64,000 nt of DNA. Origin: Aeoliella mucimassa. Lineage in GTDB: Bacteria > Planctomycetota > Planctomycetia > Pirellulales > Lacipirellulaceae. This document shows, in pieces, positions 18,676-27,464 of the stretch. The notes beneath the pieces are model-generated. The model had not been told where the DNA came from. It was given only the letters and a program-made list of their open reading frames with translations, and did not search any database. The DNA lies in assembly GCF_007748035.1 (NCBI RefSeq), contig NZ_CP036278.1, positions 1,674,001 through 1,738,000 of the forward strand. The letters are read 5' to 3'. How positions within the stretch are numbered: position 1 is the stretch's first letter; every line of letters begins with the position of its first letter. A program made the translations under genes and the position numbers.

Positions 18676-20115
18676 TTAGCGGCGGCGACTCCAGCCGAAA
18701 CCAAGTCCAGCAACTACACACACGAAGCAAAGTAGGTTAGTCGATGGCTCCGGCACTTGGCCATTCAGGTGCATCACGAATCCGGAAGCTCCGAAGGCCG
18801 ATTGACCGAGGAACGAGGAATCGGCAAGCCCTGCCAGGTAAACGCCACCTTGGCCATCGGCGGCGACCCTCAAGCCAAGCTGGTAGTCAAAGTCTCCGTA
18901 TTGTTCGGCCACGAGCAAGTCGCCATTGGGGGAGAATCGCAGCAGGTAGACGTCGCCAACCGTATCGACGTCGGAGGCCACGTTGCCGGTGGTTTGCCCG
19001 GTGAGCAGAGTGTTGCCATGCTCATCGAGATCGAGCGACCAGCCTTGGGCTTCGTTCGGAAGTGGGCTAAAGGGATACTCTTCGGTAACAAGCGAACGGG
19101 ACCAAACTGGTTGGCCAAGCTCGTCAAGTTTTATCAGGAATGTCCCCTTCGGATAGTTCACCGGCGATTCAATTCCATCGGAAGTGCCCGTCAGGTAGAC
19201 GTTACCTGCCGAGTCGGCGACTACATCGAGACCCGTGAACGCATTGGCTTCCAGCCGCAGCGGTTCTTGATCCGAAACGTATTGCCAGCCCAACTCGCCT
19301 GCCGAATTGTACTTGTTCACGTAGGCATGGCCGTTGACGAATCCAGCCAGATAGCTGTTGCCGTTGCTGTCGGTGTCGACCGCCCGCCCCCAGTCGGTGT
19401 CACTGAAATCGGTCTGCACTACCCAGTCGAGATCGCCGGTCGGCGAGTACTTGGCAAGGAACGAATCGTCGCCGCTCGGAGTGCCTGCGATATCGCCCGA
19501 AGTGTAACCCGCGACGAAGTAGTTGCCGTCTAGATCCACGGCGCCGTCATAGACGAAGTCGGTATCGGTCGACCCAAATTGTCTGGTCCAAATCGGTGTG
19601 CCCGTGCTATCGAGTTTCATCACAAAGGCGTCTTGATCTCCCGGTACGGATGAAATACTTCCGGCCAGGTCGCCAGTGGTAGTACCCGAGACGTAGACCG
19701 CTTGGCCACCGAACTGTTGGACGTCGAGCGCCGAGTCGACGCGGCTAGTGCCGAACTGGTAGGTCCATAGGGCATTGCCTGCGGAGTCGAGTTGTCCCAC
19801 GAACGCATCCGAGTTGCCATAATGAGTGCTGCCCAGAAGGCCATCGGTGTTCCCCGCGAAGTAGGTACCGTTGTCGGTGGGGGCCAGTCCGTTGATCGAC
19901 GAAGAGTTTGTCGTGGTATTGGTTAGATAGAGCCAGTCGTGTTCGTATTAGTCGTGGGAAACTTCAGGCCCAGTGGGATCAGCCAATTCGTTCACCACAT
20001 CGGCGAAAGTGCTTGTGCTCAGAAACCAGAGAGTAAGTGCTGCGACTACAATCCAACGAAGTGAAGAGATAGTGCTCTGCGCAGAGAGTTGGGAGAAAGT
20101 AAAGGTGCTCTTCAT
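18676..20115 (-). pseudogene. SBBP/PEP-CTERM paralogue broken by an in-frame TAA
   Basis: A full-length relative of the downstream gene can be read from an ATG at 20115 to a stop at 18676 (480 codons) except for one TAA at 19950-19948, codon 56. The first 55 codons give a signal peptide (WIVVAALTLWFLSTSTFA), and the reading after the stop continues without shift. The alignment with the paralogue is exact at this place: SHD-stop-YEHDW against SHDQYPLDW, so a CAA glutamine codon probably became TAA. The remaining frame contains SBBP repeats and a PEP-CTERM tail (VPEPSTNLL...WSRRR). Internal initiation at the GTG at 19800 could give 374 residues without a signal peptide. A sequencing error cannot be excluded. 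Confidence 0.75.
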
Positions 20116-20188
20116 GGCATTAGGCCTGTCCTGGGTGCAAGTTCGATGGGATCGGTGCTTAAGGTCAATTGTTCACACTAGTGCTCTG

Positions 20189-20887
20189 TTACACCTTGAT
20201 TTCAGGGTACACCGATTTCAGTTTGGTTCGTGCGTCGTCGATCTTCATTTGCCATTCGACTCCGCGTTGTATTTGATTGACGTCCTCGTGCCAGGCGGCC
20301 GACTGCTCGCGCAATTGCTCGGCACTACCAATGCGACGCCCCGCAACGCATTGTCCGGTGAGACAGCTCAGTTCGTTCTCGGCGATGTTCAGCCAACTGC
20401 CGTGCTTGGGCGTATGGTGGAATTCGATCCGGCGGACTAGACTGCGGGCACGCTCCGGTTCGAATGCGTCGTAGAAGGCGCCGATGGTGTGCGTGTTGAG
20501 ATTGTCGCACACCACGAGCACTTTCTCGCATTTTGCGTAGCGGCCCTCCAGGAGGTTCGCCATCTCGACGGCCCAATCGACCTTGGTCTTCTTGTCCCGC
20601 ACCGAGACCTGACGCCACAAGGCAAGTGGCTCGGCGAACATGAAGACTTTGGCCACTCCCGATCGCCGGTATTCGTAATCCACTCGCTTTGGGTGATGAC
20701 GCGTTGCCGGAAGGGGAGCTTTGATCTCTTCGACCAGTTGAACCGGTTGCTCGTCCATGCACAGGACGGGAAGACACGGATCGTAGGGCCGGGAATAAAC
20801 GTCCAGCACGTCCTCCATGTGGGCTACGAACTCGGCGTTCGCTTCGGGAGGGATCACCCAGTATTGAACGTTGCGTTTGGTGTTCAT
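20189..20887 (-). CDS. IS630-family transposase, catalytic part (OrfB)
   Basis: This 232-residue frame carries the DDE catalytic domain of IS630 transposases: first aspartate in VLCMDEQPVQL, second in VVCDNLNTHTIGAFYDAF, and glutamate in HTPKHGSWLNIAENELS. Its ATG overlaps the TGA of OrfA as ATGA, so it may be translated by coupling. The alternative is a frameshift on the seven-adenine run just upstream, which would fuse both parts into one protein. The frame is open upstream of the ATG past that run, as needed for fusion. Confidence 0.9.
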   Translation of the reverse strand: MNTKRNVQYWVIPPEANAEFVAHMEDVLDVYSRPYDPCLPVLCMDEQPVQLVEEIKAPLPATRHHPKRVDYEYRRSGVAKVFMFAEPLALWRQVSVRDKKTKVDWAVEMANLLEGRYAKCEKVLVVCDNLNTHTIGAFYDAFEPERARSLVRRIEFHHTPKHGSWLNIAENELSCLTGQCVAGRRIGSAEQLREQSAAWHEDVNQIQRGVEWQMKIDDARTKLKSVYPEIKV

Positions 20888-21330
20888 GCGGTTTTTTTGA
20901 GCGTGCGCCGCACGGTTTGGTAGCTGATCGAGTCGACAATTTCTAGCTCTACCGCCTTTCTTGCCAAGAGACGCAGCGTCCACTTGCCGTAGCCCTTCGG
21001 GGCCTCTCCCAGCCGCATGGCGATGATCTTTGCCTCTTGTTCGCCGTCAAGCAACTTTTCGGTGGGCGGGCTGTCTCGCTGTTTGCCGTTGAGCGTCTCC
21101 TCAAGGCCCCGCTCGACGAACCGCTGCCGCACATTTTCCACTGTCTTCGTGCGACAATCCAACGCCTCGGCGATCTTTGCGTCCGTCCAGCACGCACCCC
21201 CAATATCTGCCTTCAGAAGGATGTTGGCTCGCTTCACCTTCTGGCTGGTCCCCTGGAGCCGTTTCACGACATCTTGCAGAACGGAACGCTCCTCCTCGGT
21301 CAGTTCAACGATATACTTCTTTCTACTCAT
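20884..21330 (-). CDS. IS630-family transposase, DNA-binding part (OrfA)
   Basis: This 148-residue frame encodes the N-terminal helix-turn-helix region of IS630 transposases: LTEEERSVLQDVVKR, then KRANILLKAD, WTDAKIAEALDCRTKTVENVRQRFVERG, and a second DNA-binding part with GYGKWTLRLLARKAVELEIV and SYQTVRRTLKK. The ATG at 21330 is preceded by an ideal AAGGAGGT box. The stop TGA overlaps the OrfB ATG. Confidence 0.88.
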   Translation of the reverse strand: MSRKKYIVELTEEERSVLQDVVKRLQGTSQKVKRANILLKADIGGACWTDAKIAEALDCRTKTVENVRQRFVERGLEETLNGKQRDSPPTEKLLDGEQEAKIIAMRLGEAPKGYGKWTLRLLARKAVELEIVDSISYQTVRRTLKKTA

Positions 21331-21534
21331 GACGACCTCCTTGTCGAAATGCACGGGCAAAACGCAAGGAAGTCTCGCATCAATGGGCGGAAAAGCCAAC
21401 CCTAATTCCTAGCTGTCACGAAGCACTAGTATGGGAGTGCCTCGTCCTGGATGTCAACCATAAACGAGTATCAAGTGTTCTAACTGGAGTAGGCTGTCTT
21501 GTTGGAATGAAGTGAGCACCGGAGCCGCTCGGAT

Positions 21535-22554
21535 CTAGCAGTTTTCAGGGAATCCCCCCCGGAAGAGTTCAAGCGTTTGTGCTTCGCGGGCGACTTGCAC
21601 GTGGCCTGGCAGTTGGAACTTACCCGCCTCAGCACCCGATATCGCTGTCGACAAGCGTTCCCAGTCGGCCATGCCCATCCCCTGTTCAGGCCAGCCTGCG
21701 GCCCGCCAGGCTTGTCGGGCGACTTGTTGCACGACGATCGCCGGTTGGTCGGCGAGTAGCGTCAGGTTGAACTGAAGTCGATGGTTCTCCACACGCACCG
21801 TCTGCTCGACGAGGGGGGCGACGATCGACTCAAGGAGTTCACTCCATTGGTTGGCTTGTTCGGCTAACCTCAAGAGCGACCGATCGGGATCACTAGGTAG
21901 CCGCTCGCGGATGGCTGGAAGCAACTCGTTGCGGAGCCAATTTCGGGTGAAGTGCGATTCGTGATTCGACGCGTCGGTGCGATATGGCTGATCGAGTTGT
22001 TGCAGGTAGCTCTCGATCTCTTCACGCCGCACCGCGAGCAGCGGCCGGACGACCGACACGCTGGCACTCAACGATCGGACCCGGGGAATGCCGGTCAGGC
22101 CGTCGATTCCCGAGCCACGCAGCACTCGCATCAGCACAGTTTCCACCTGGTCGTCGGCCGTGTGGGCGGTGGCGATGTATCGGGCGCCGCAGCGCTCGGC
22201 TGTATTCAGTAGAAAAGCGTAGCGGGCGTCGCGGGCTGATTGCTCGGTATCAAGCTGCTCGCTTTCAGCAGGTTGGCCGAATTCGCCCCGCAGGTTGAGT
22301 GTTTGGGCTAACTGGGCAACCCAGGATTGATCGCCGTCGGAGTGCTCGCCCCGCAGGCCATGGTTAAAGTGGGCGACGATCAGCTCGCCGGAACCGGACG
22401 TTCGGCGGTGCAGCTCTGCCAGCCCTCGCAGCAGCGCAACGCTGTCGGCCCCGCCCGAAACGGCTACCACCACATGGCACGATCTCCAGGTGTTCGTGGG
22501 CCAAACGGCTTGGATGGCGTCTTGTAGCATGATCAGGCGGGCCCGCTGGGGCAT
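21535..22554 (-). CDS. tilS: tRNA(Ile)-lysidine synthase
   Basis: The enzyme ligates lysine onto C34 of tRNA-Ile(CAU) with ATP so that it reads AUA codons. The N-type ATP-pyrophosphatase loop SGGADS is at residues 33-38, followed by FNHGLRGEHSDGDQ and TAHTADDQVETVLMRVLRGSGIDGLTGI. The protein has 339 residues, shorter than the 430-470 of the long form; it appears to keep the catalytic domain and a short C-terminal part ending in LPGHVQVAREAQTLELFRGG. The start at 22554 may be replaced by the ATG 8 codons later. It is an essential gene in most bacteria. Confidence 0.95.
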   Translation of the reverse strand: MPQRARLIMLQDAIQAVWPTNTWRSCHVVVAVSGGADSVALLRGLAELHRRTSGSGELIVAHFNHGLRGEHSDGDQSWVAQLAQTLNLRGEFGQPAESEQLDTEQSARDARYAFLLNTAERCGARYIATAHTADDQVETVLMRVLRGSGIDGLTGIPRVRSLSASVSVVRPLLAVRREEIESYLQQLDQPYRTDASNHESHFTRNWLRNELLPAIRERLPSDPDRSLLRLAEQANQWSELLESIVAPLVEQTVRVENHRLQFNLTLLADQPAIVVQQVARQAWRAAGWPEQGMGMADWERLSTAISGAEAGKFQLPGHVQVAREAQTLELFRGGFPENC

Positions 22555-22818
22555 CGTCGGGCTAGGCGTGGGGAGTAAGCGGTTAACTGCGGGAGTGGTT
22601 CGGGGCGAGCCGGGGCCGACCCGAATCCTGTGTTGCGGATTTCCAAGTATTTGGTAGCATACGATTTAGGACAATCTTAACCCGTTGCGGGGTTCCGCTC
22701 GTTTGGGTTGAGATTGCCCTGTAGGCGATAACGGAATTCCGTTGCCTTGTCTCCCGCTGGTGTCGTTGTGACGCGAGTTTCGGTCGGTAGGGCAATCGCT
22801 TGATAGGTACCTCAGTTG

Positions 22819-23205
22819 ATGATCCTGAGCAAAATTGTAAACAGTATTGCGACCCGTTCGCAGCCGGCGTTTTGGCTGGTGCTGCTCGTCGTGGCTTGGC
22901 TCTGCGGCCGAGTCTCTCTGCAGCGTCCGACGCGTTGGAAGCGGACGACAAAATCGCGGCCCGCCCCGCAGGCGGTCCCTCGGCCCCCGGTGTTTGCCTT
23001 GGCAGGCTACCGGCTTTGGCCCGCGGGCATCGTAAGCGAGGCCTGGCCGCCGGGAACTGTCTGGGCTGCCATCGCCTGGTTAAAGGCATGGCTCTCTCGG
23101 GCAATAGGCGTTCGACGACTCGCGGACGATCCAGCTGGCTACTTGCCCGGCTGGCCTGCCTTTTCCCTGGTGCCGCACCACTTATCCTGTTTGCAAACAG
23201 CTTAG
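22819..23205 (+). CDS. Possible small membrane protein
   Basis: The gap between tilS and rny (22555-23399) holds a 128-codon frame on the plus strand with one clear membrane helix near the start (PAFWLVLLVVAWLCG) and further tryptophan- and proline-rich hydrophobic stretches. Third codon positions are GC-rich, as in the neighbours. There is no good Shine-Dalgarno box at the ATG, and overlapping frames of similar length exist on both strands, so this may be chance. A perfect 14-base palindrome, AACGGAATTCCGTT, lies upstream at 22730-22743. I see no recognisable domain. Confidence 0.3.
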   Translation: MILSKIVNSIATRSQPAFWLVLLVVAWLCGRVSLQRPTRWKRTTKSRPAPQAVPRPPVFALAGYRLWPAGIVSEAWPPGTVWAAIAWLKAWLSRAIGVRRLADDPAGYLPGWPAFSLVPHHLSCLQTA

Positions 23206-23399
23206 CTTCTCGGCCTTGGTTTCGATAACCGCTCCGCAATGGGCGGGCGATCGAACTTCTATCAAGCGCAGCCTCGGCTTGCGCTCGCGCAACCGGCGGA
23301 CGGGTTCCGACCACCTGCTTCCATGAGTTGTTCGCTTGGCGGCAAAACACGCGCGAACAGCCATTTATATAGCCGTTGAAGTTTATGAAAGGGTAAAGC

Positions 23400-24977
23400 A
23401 TGGGTACCAACCTACTGCTGCTTGCCGATGGCGAAATCATGCAGGCGGTGCTGTTCGCCGTGGCAGCGGTCGCCGGTGCTGGAGCGGTGAAGCTGATCGA
23501 CTACCTGCGTCGACGCGATGTCGAGAAGGAAGCCGAACTGATACGCTCCGATGCCAAAAAAGACGCCTCGACCATGTTGAAGGAGGCAGCCGTCGAAGCC
23601 AAAGAGATGGCCCTGCAAGAGAAAGCGAAGATCGAAGACCAAATGTCGATCGTCCGCCGGGAATTGCACGAGCGCGAACGCACCATCGACAAGGCCGAGG
23701 ACAATCTTCAGCAGCGAAACGACCAGCTCTCGAAGCAGGAGAAAATGGTCGAAGGCAACCAGCGGAAGCTGGCCGAGAAGCTCGAGGACGTCACTCGTCG
23801 CCAGAGCGAACTCGACAATCTGCTTGATGTCCAGCGGCAAACCCTGCACCAACTCAGTAGCCTGAGCCCCGACGAGGCCAAGGAACTGCTGCTGCAGAAG
23901 CTCGATACGGAGCTGGCCCACGAACAAGGCGTGCTGATCAAGAAACGCGAACAAGCCATCGCCGAAGCAGTGGAGCCAAAGGCCCGCGAGATGCTGATCA
24001 CCTCGCTGCAGCGTTTTGCCGCTGCCCACACGGCCGACGCGACCACCAGCACGGTCGATATTCCCAACGACGACATGAAGGGTCGCATCATCGGCCGCGA
24101 AGGTCGCAACATTCGGGCGTTCGAAAAAATCACCGGCGTCGACGTCATCATCGACGACACGCCCGGCGTGGTGATCGTCAGCGCGTTCGATCCGGTCCGC
24201 CGCGAGGTGGCTCGCTTGTCGCTGGCCAAGTTGATTGCCGACGGGCGGATTCACCCCAGTCGTATCGAAGAGCTGTTTGCCGAGACCGAAAAGGAAGTCG
24301 ACAAACTCATCGTCAAGTACGGCGAAGAAGCAGCCCAGGAAGCCGACGTGCACGGGCTGCACCCCAAGATCATTCAGCTGCTCGGTCGGTTGCGGTACCG
24401 CACCAGCTATAGCCAGAACGTGCTGCGGCACTCGATTGAAGTCGCCTTTGTCACCGGCATGTTGGCCGAAGAGATGGGCATGGATGGCGACCTCGCCCGC
24501 CGGGCTGGTTTGCTGCACGACATTGGCAAAGCAGCCGATCACGACGCCGAGGGTGGTCACCCGAAGATTGGTGCCGACCTGCTCAAGCGATATGGCGAGA
24601 ACGAAGTAGTAGTGCACGCCGCATTGGGGCATCACGACGACATTCGTCCCGACATGCCATACACGGTGCTCACCGCCGCGGCCGATGCCTGCAGTGCTTC
24701 GCGCCCCGGTGCCCGCCGCGAGACGCTCGACCGCTACATCAAGCGGATGCAGGAACTCGAATCGATTGCTACCGGGTTCGAAGGTGTGCATCAGGCGTTC
24801 GCCATTCAGGCAGGTCGCGAAGTGCGGGTGATTGCCAACACCGAGGCCACCACCGACGAGTCGGCGGCCAAAATCTGTCGCGACATTGCGACCGCGTTCG
24901 AGCAGCAATTGACCTACCCGGGCGAGATTCGCGTGACCATGATTCGCGAGAGCCGATTCAGCGAAACGGCCAAGTAG
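23400..24977 (+). CDS. rny: Ribonuclease Y
   Basis: Membrane-bound endoribonuclease that starts mRNA decay. The protein has 525 residues and the family architecture in order: an N-terminal membrane helix (about 12-33), a long coiled coil rich in Glu, Lys and Arg (about 38-200), a KH RNA-binding domain with [15 protein letters not shown] (about 227-241), and an HD domain with [12 protein letters not shown] (about 371) and LGHHDD. The ATG has a GAAAGGG box 6 bases upstream. The YmdB-type phosphoesterase gene follows, the same neighbour order known from Bacillus. Confidence 0.97.
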   Translation: MGTNLLLLADGEIMQAVLFAVAAVAGAGAVKLIDYLRRRDVEKEAELIRSDAKKDASTMLKEAAVEAKEMALQEKAKIEDQMSIVRRELHERERTIDKAEDNLQQRNDQLSKQEKMVEGNQRKLAEKLEDVTRRQSELDNLLDVQRQTLHQLSSLSPDEAKELLLQKLDTELAHEQGVLIKKREQAIAEAVEPKAREMLITSLQRFAAAHTADATTSTVDIPNDDMKGRIIGREGRNIRAFEKITGVDVIIDDTPGVVIVSAFDPVRREVARLSLAKLIADGRIHPSRIEELFAETEKEVDKLIVKYGEEAAQEADVHGLHPKIIQLLGRLRYRTSYSQNVLRHSIEVAFVTGMLAEEMGMDGDLARRAGLLHDIGKAADHDAEGGHPKIGADLLKRYGENEVVVHAALGHHDDIRPDMPYTVLTAAADACSASRPGARRETLDRYIKRMQELESIATGFEGVHQAFAIQAGREVRVIANTEATTDESAAKICRDIATAFEQQLTYPGEIRVTMIRESRFSETAK

Positions 24978-25011
24978 CCCCCCGAGTATGTTTGAGTGAC
25001 CAGTGGCGGAA

Positions 25012-25056
25012 AGTGTTCGCCCGATGGCTCTGCAGCCATCGCCATCGGCGAGCACT
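25012..25056 (+). other. Two-tier hairpin between rny and the ymdB-like gene
   Basis: An outer stem of 10 pairs (25012-25021 with 25047-25056, one G-T pair) encloses an inner stem GATGGCT/AGCCATC (25023-25029 with 25034-25040) with a 4-base loop. It begins about 35 bases after the rny stop. No T-run follows, so it is either a weak terminator, an mRNA-stabilising element, or a structured leader of the next gene. Confidence 0.5.
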
Positions 25057-25180
25057 CGTTTGGCGGTAAGCGTGTTTTCCATTGTGCTTAAGTCGCTTTG
25101 ACCTTCATCGAACCACATGACCGTATGACGTTAGGCGACAGCCTCCAGACTTTCGACCTCCGACACCCCTGCTCACTATC

Positions 25181-25984
25181 GTGAAACTCCTATTCATCGG
25201 CGACATCGTTGGCAAACCAGGACGCGAGATTGTCTGCCGCGTGGTGCAACCGCTCCGCGAGGCCGAGTCGTTGGACCTGGTGATTGCCAACGCCGAAAAC
25301 GCAGCGGGAGGCTCCGGCCTGACGCCTGCCATTTATCGCGAACTCACCGCCGCCGGCGTGGATGCCATCACGCTTGGCGACCACGTTTATCGTCGGCGCG
25401 AAATCTACAAGACACTCGAAGCCGAGTCGAACATCGTCCGCCCGGCCAACCTGCCCGACGAAGCAGTTGGGCCTCGGTGGGCTGTGGTGCAAACCGCGTC
25501 GGGCGTGCAAGTCGCCTTCGCCTGCATGCTGGGGCGCTTGTTCATGAACCCAATCGACAGCCCCTGGCGGGCGGCCGACGCGGTGCTCGCGGCGATGCCG
25601 AGCGACGCCAAGGTTCGCTTCATCGACTTCCATGCCGAAGCGACTAGCGAGATGCAGCAGATGGGCCGCTACCTCGATGGTCGTGTGTCGGCCGTGCTCG
25701 GCACCCACACCCACGTGGCCACCGCCGACGAGTGCATTCTGCCTGGCGGGACCGCGTTTCAGTGCGATGTCGGCATGACCGGCCCGCACGAGAGCATCAT
25801 CGGCCGCCGGATCGATCGCGTCCTCGAAAGCACCCTGACGTCGCGCCCGGTGCCGTTCGACGTGGCGACCGAAGATGTCCGCCTGAACGGGACCATCGTC
25901 GAAGTCGACGAATCCACCGGTCAGGCGACGGCGATCCGCCGGTTGTGCGTCGACGAGCAGCGGGCGGAGCAGCTCACCAGCTAG
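25181..25984 (+). CDS. YmdB-family metallophosphoesterase
   Basis: Member of the TIGR00282/YmdB family, cyclic-nucleotide phosphodiesterases that in Bacillus influence biofilm and motility. The protein has 267 residues. Seen in order: FIGDIVGKPGRE (first metal-binding Asp), NAENAAGGSGLT, ITLGDHVYRRREI, DFHAEATSE and GTHTHVATADECILPGG. The position normally Asn in GNH (residue 67) is Asp here, a change at a metal ligand. The start is GTG. It follows rny by 203 bases on the same strand, a conserved pairing that suggests a link between RNA decay and this enzyme. Confidence 0.92.
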   Translation: MKLLFIGDIVGKPGREIVCRVVQPLREAESLDLVIANAENAAGGSGLTPAIYRELTAAGVDAITLGDHVYRRREIYKTLEAESNIVRPANLPDEAVGPRWAVVQTASGVQVAFACMLGRLFMNPIDSPWRAADAVLAAMPSDAKVRFIDFHAEATSEMQQMGRYLDGRVSAVLGTHTHVATADECILPGGTAFQCDVGMTGPHESIIGRRIDRVLESTLTSRPVPFDVATEDVRLNGTIVEVDESTGQATAIRRLCVDEQRAEQLTS

Positions 25985-26077
25985 CAAGTTCTCGAAGCTG
26001 CTAGTCCGGCGGGTTGCTTGTGATCCACTTCCCCTCGCTTGGTACTCGTCCCCCCAGCTCGCGCGGCGTACGATACA

Positions 26078-26590
26078 ATGGAACTTCGCCCCGCTAGTGG
26101 TGGCGGTCCGTTGGTCCCTGTCGAATTGCCTGTGTCTACTGCGAATCCTCATCGACGATTCTCCTGGTTGGAACGAACGCTGCTAGTCGCGGCTTCGTTG
26201 GTGCTCACGGTGCTGCTTGTCGCGGCCGCGATGCTGTCGCCCGACTCGCGCGGATTCGGCACCCACCAAAAACTCGGTTTCGGCGAATGCTTTGTCGTCG
26301 CCCAGTGGGGAGTGCGGTGTCCCTCGTGCGGCATGACCACTTCCTGGGCGCGATTGCTCGACGGGCAGCTTACCGCTGCGCTCGGCGCGAACGCCGGGGG
26401 AGTGCTGTTGTGCCTGGCGTCGATCGCAGCGGTCCCCTGGATGCTAGCAAGTGCCATAAAGGGACAATGGTGGTATTTACGTCCCACGGCCAGTTTGGTA
26501 CTACCCGCTTTCGCCGTGCTGGTGCTGGTGCTCCTTGTGCAATGGATGCAGCACACCGGACTGGCGTTGCTACGACATGGATGGTCGTAG
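26078..26590 (+). CDS. DUF2752 membrane protein
   Basis: A 170-residue membrane protein with the DUF2752 signature CPSCGMTTSWARLLDGQLTAAL near residues 80-100 (given as span). Three hydrophobic helices are visible: LLVAASLVLTVLLVAAAML, GGVLLCLASIAAVPWML, and LVLPAFAVLVLVLLVQW. The two cysteines and threonine of the motif are intact. The molecular role of the family is unknown. The ATG at 26078 is chosen over a GTG at 26039 because it places the conserved part at normal distance; the Shine-Dalgarno box is weak. Confidence 0.85.
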   Translation: MELRPASGGGPLVPVELPVSTANPHRRFSWLERTLLVAASLVLTVLLVAAAMLSPDSRGFGTHQKLGFGECFVVAQWGVRCPSCGMTTSWARLLDGQLTAALGANAGGVLLCLASIAAVPWMLASAIKGQWWYLRPTASLVLPAFAVLVLVLLVQWMQHTGLALLRHGWS

Positions 26591-26745
26591 TAAACGGAAG
26601 ATCGCGACTCGCCAGCAAGGCAACGCCAGCTTGGTTTCGCGATGATCCAACCAACCCGGATAAGGACTTTCCCTCTCCACCAAATTGGTCGTAGGCAACG
26701 TGAGTTGTCGCCGGCCCCTGACTCCTCTACCCCCTTAGGATAACG

Positions 26746-27417
26746 ATGGACCGTTCTCCGATCATGCGACATACATGCTCTTGGCTCTCGTTGGTGCTGC
26801 TGGTAGCGACGACGGTTACCTCCTCGGGATGTCATACCATCCTGGCAACCGGCGTTTACCTGCTGCAAGGTGGCAACGTAGTACCTGCCCAGTGCGAAGC
26901 ACTGGAAGAGCAACGCGTGGTCGTCGCCTGTCGCTGCCCCTCGGCGAGCGAGTACAGCATTGCTGGCGCGCCCGACCAGATCGCTCGCAGCGTCACCAAC
27001 TTGTTGCGGGAGAACGTGCCTAAGGTCGATGTGGTCGATTATCGCGAAGTCGATAAATGGCATGACGAAAACGACTGGGGTGATTTCGAAGGCATGGGCC
27101 GCGCGGTGAAAGCCGACCGCCTGGTGGTGATCGACCTTGCTCACTTGGACCTCTACAAAGGCCAAACGCTGTACCAAGGCAACGCCGACGTAACCGTGAC
27201 CGTGTATGATCTGACCGGTACCAAGAGCAAGATTGTCTGGGAGCACGCGCTAGGCGAAGTGCTCTTCCCACGCAACAGCGCCATTCCAGTGCAGGACAAG
27301 TCGCCGAAGCAGTTCCAACGTGAATACACCGAAATCCTGGCTCGCCAGATCGCCGTGTACTTCTACAAGCACGACCCGAACGCCGACTTCGCGCTCGACG
27401 CCATCGCCAACCAATAA
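26746..27417 (+). CDS. Putative lipoprotein
   Basis: The protein has 223 residues. It starts with a lipoprotein-type signal (WLSLVLLVATTVTSSGCH), so the cysteine near residue 29 is the likely lipid attachment site. The mature domain alternates strands and helices: VVACRCPSASEYSIAG, IARSVTNLLRENVPKVDVV, then ADRLVVIDLAHLDLYKGQTLYQGNADVTVTVYDL (span), then IVWEHALGEVLFPRN. The arrangement recalls periplasmic proteins with a DUF4136/LPP20-like fold, but I cannot name a family. An AGGA box precedes the ATG. The following 970 bases contain no gene. Confidence 0.7.
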   Translation: MDRSPIMRHTCSWLSLVLLVATTVTSSGCHTILATGVYLLQGGNVVPAQCEALEEQRVVVACRCPSASEYSIAGAPDQIARSVTNLLRENVPKVDVVDYREVDKWHDENDWGDFEGMGRAVKADRLVVIDLAHLDLYKGQTLYQGNADVTVTVYDLTGTKSKIVWEHALGEVLFPRNSAIPVQDKSPKQFQREYTEILARQIAVYFYKHDPNADFALDAIANQ

Positions 27418-27464
27418 ATCCATCAGCCCGCGCACAAAAACTGCGCAGGAGAGGTGGTCGTGCG

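Larger units (their letters stand above)
20181..21426 (-). mobile_element. IS630-family insertion sequence
   Basis: The element is 1246 bp long and bounded by imperfect inverted repeats that both begin GTGCT and share the inner block AGGGT. It is flanked on both sides by TA within CTAG (20178-20181 and 21426-21429), the target preferred by IS630 elements. Two overlapping frames encode a helix-turn-helix ORF and a DDE catalytic ORF. It lies 65 bases upstream of the ATG of the broken SBBP gene and so may have removed or altered its promoter. Confidence 0.88.

Noticed and set aside
22583-23440. A 285-codon minus-strand frame between tilS and rny
   Set aside because: It is rich in Arg, Ala, Ser and Pro in the way typical of antisense frames in GC-rich DNA, overlaps a better plus-strand candidate, and shows no domain or good start.
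23412-25118. A 568-codon frame antisense to rny
   Set aside because: It is the mirror of a coiled-coil gene with biased codons; rny on the other strand has full family motifs and a Shine-Dalgarno box.
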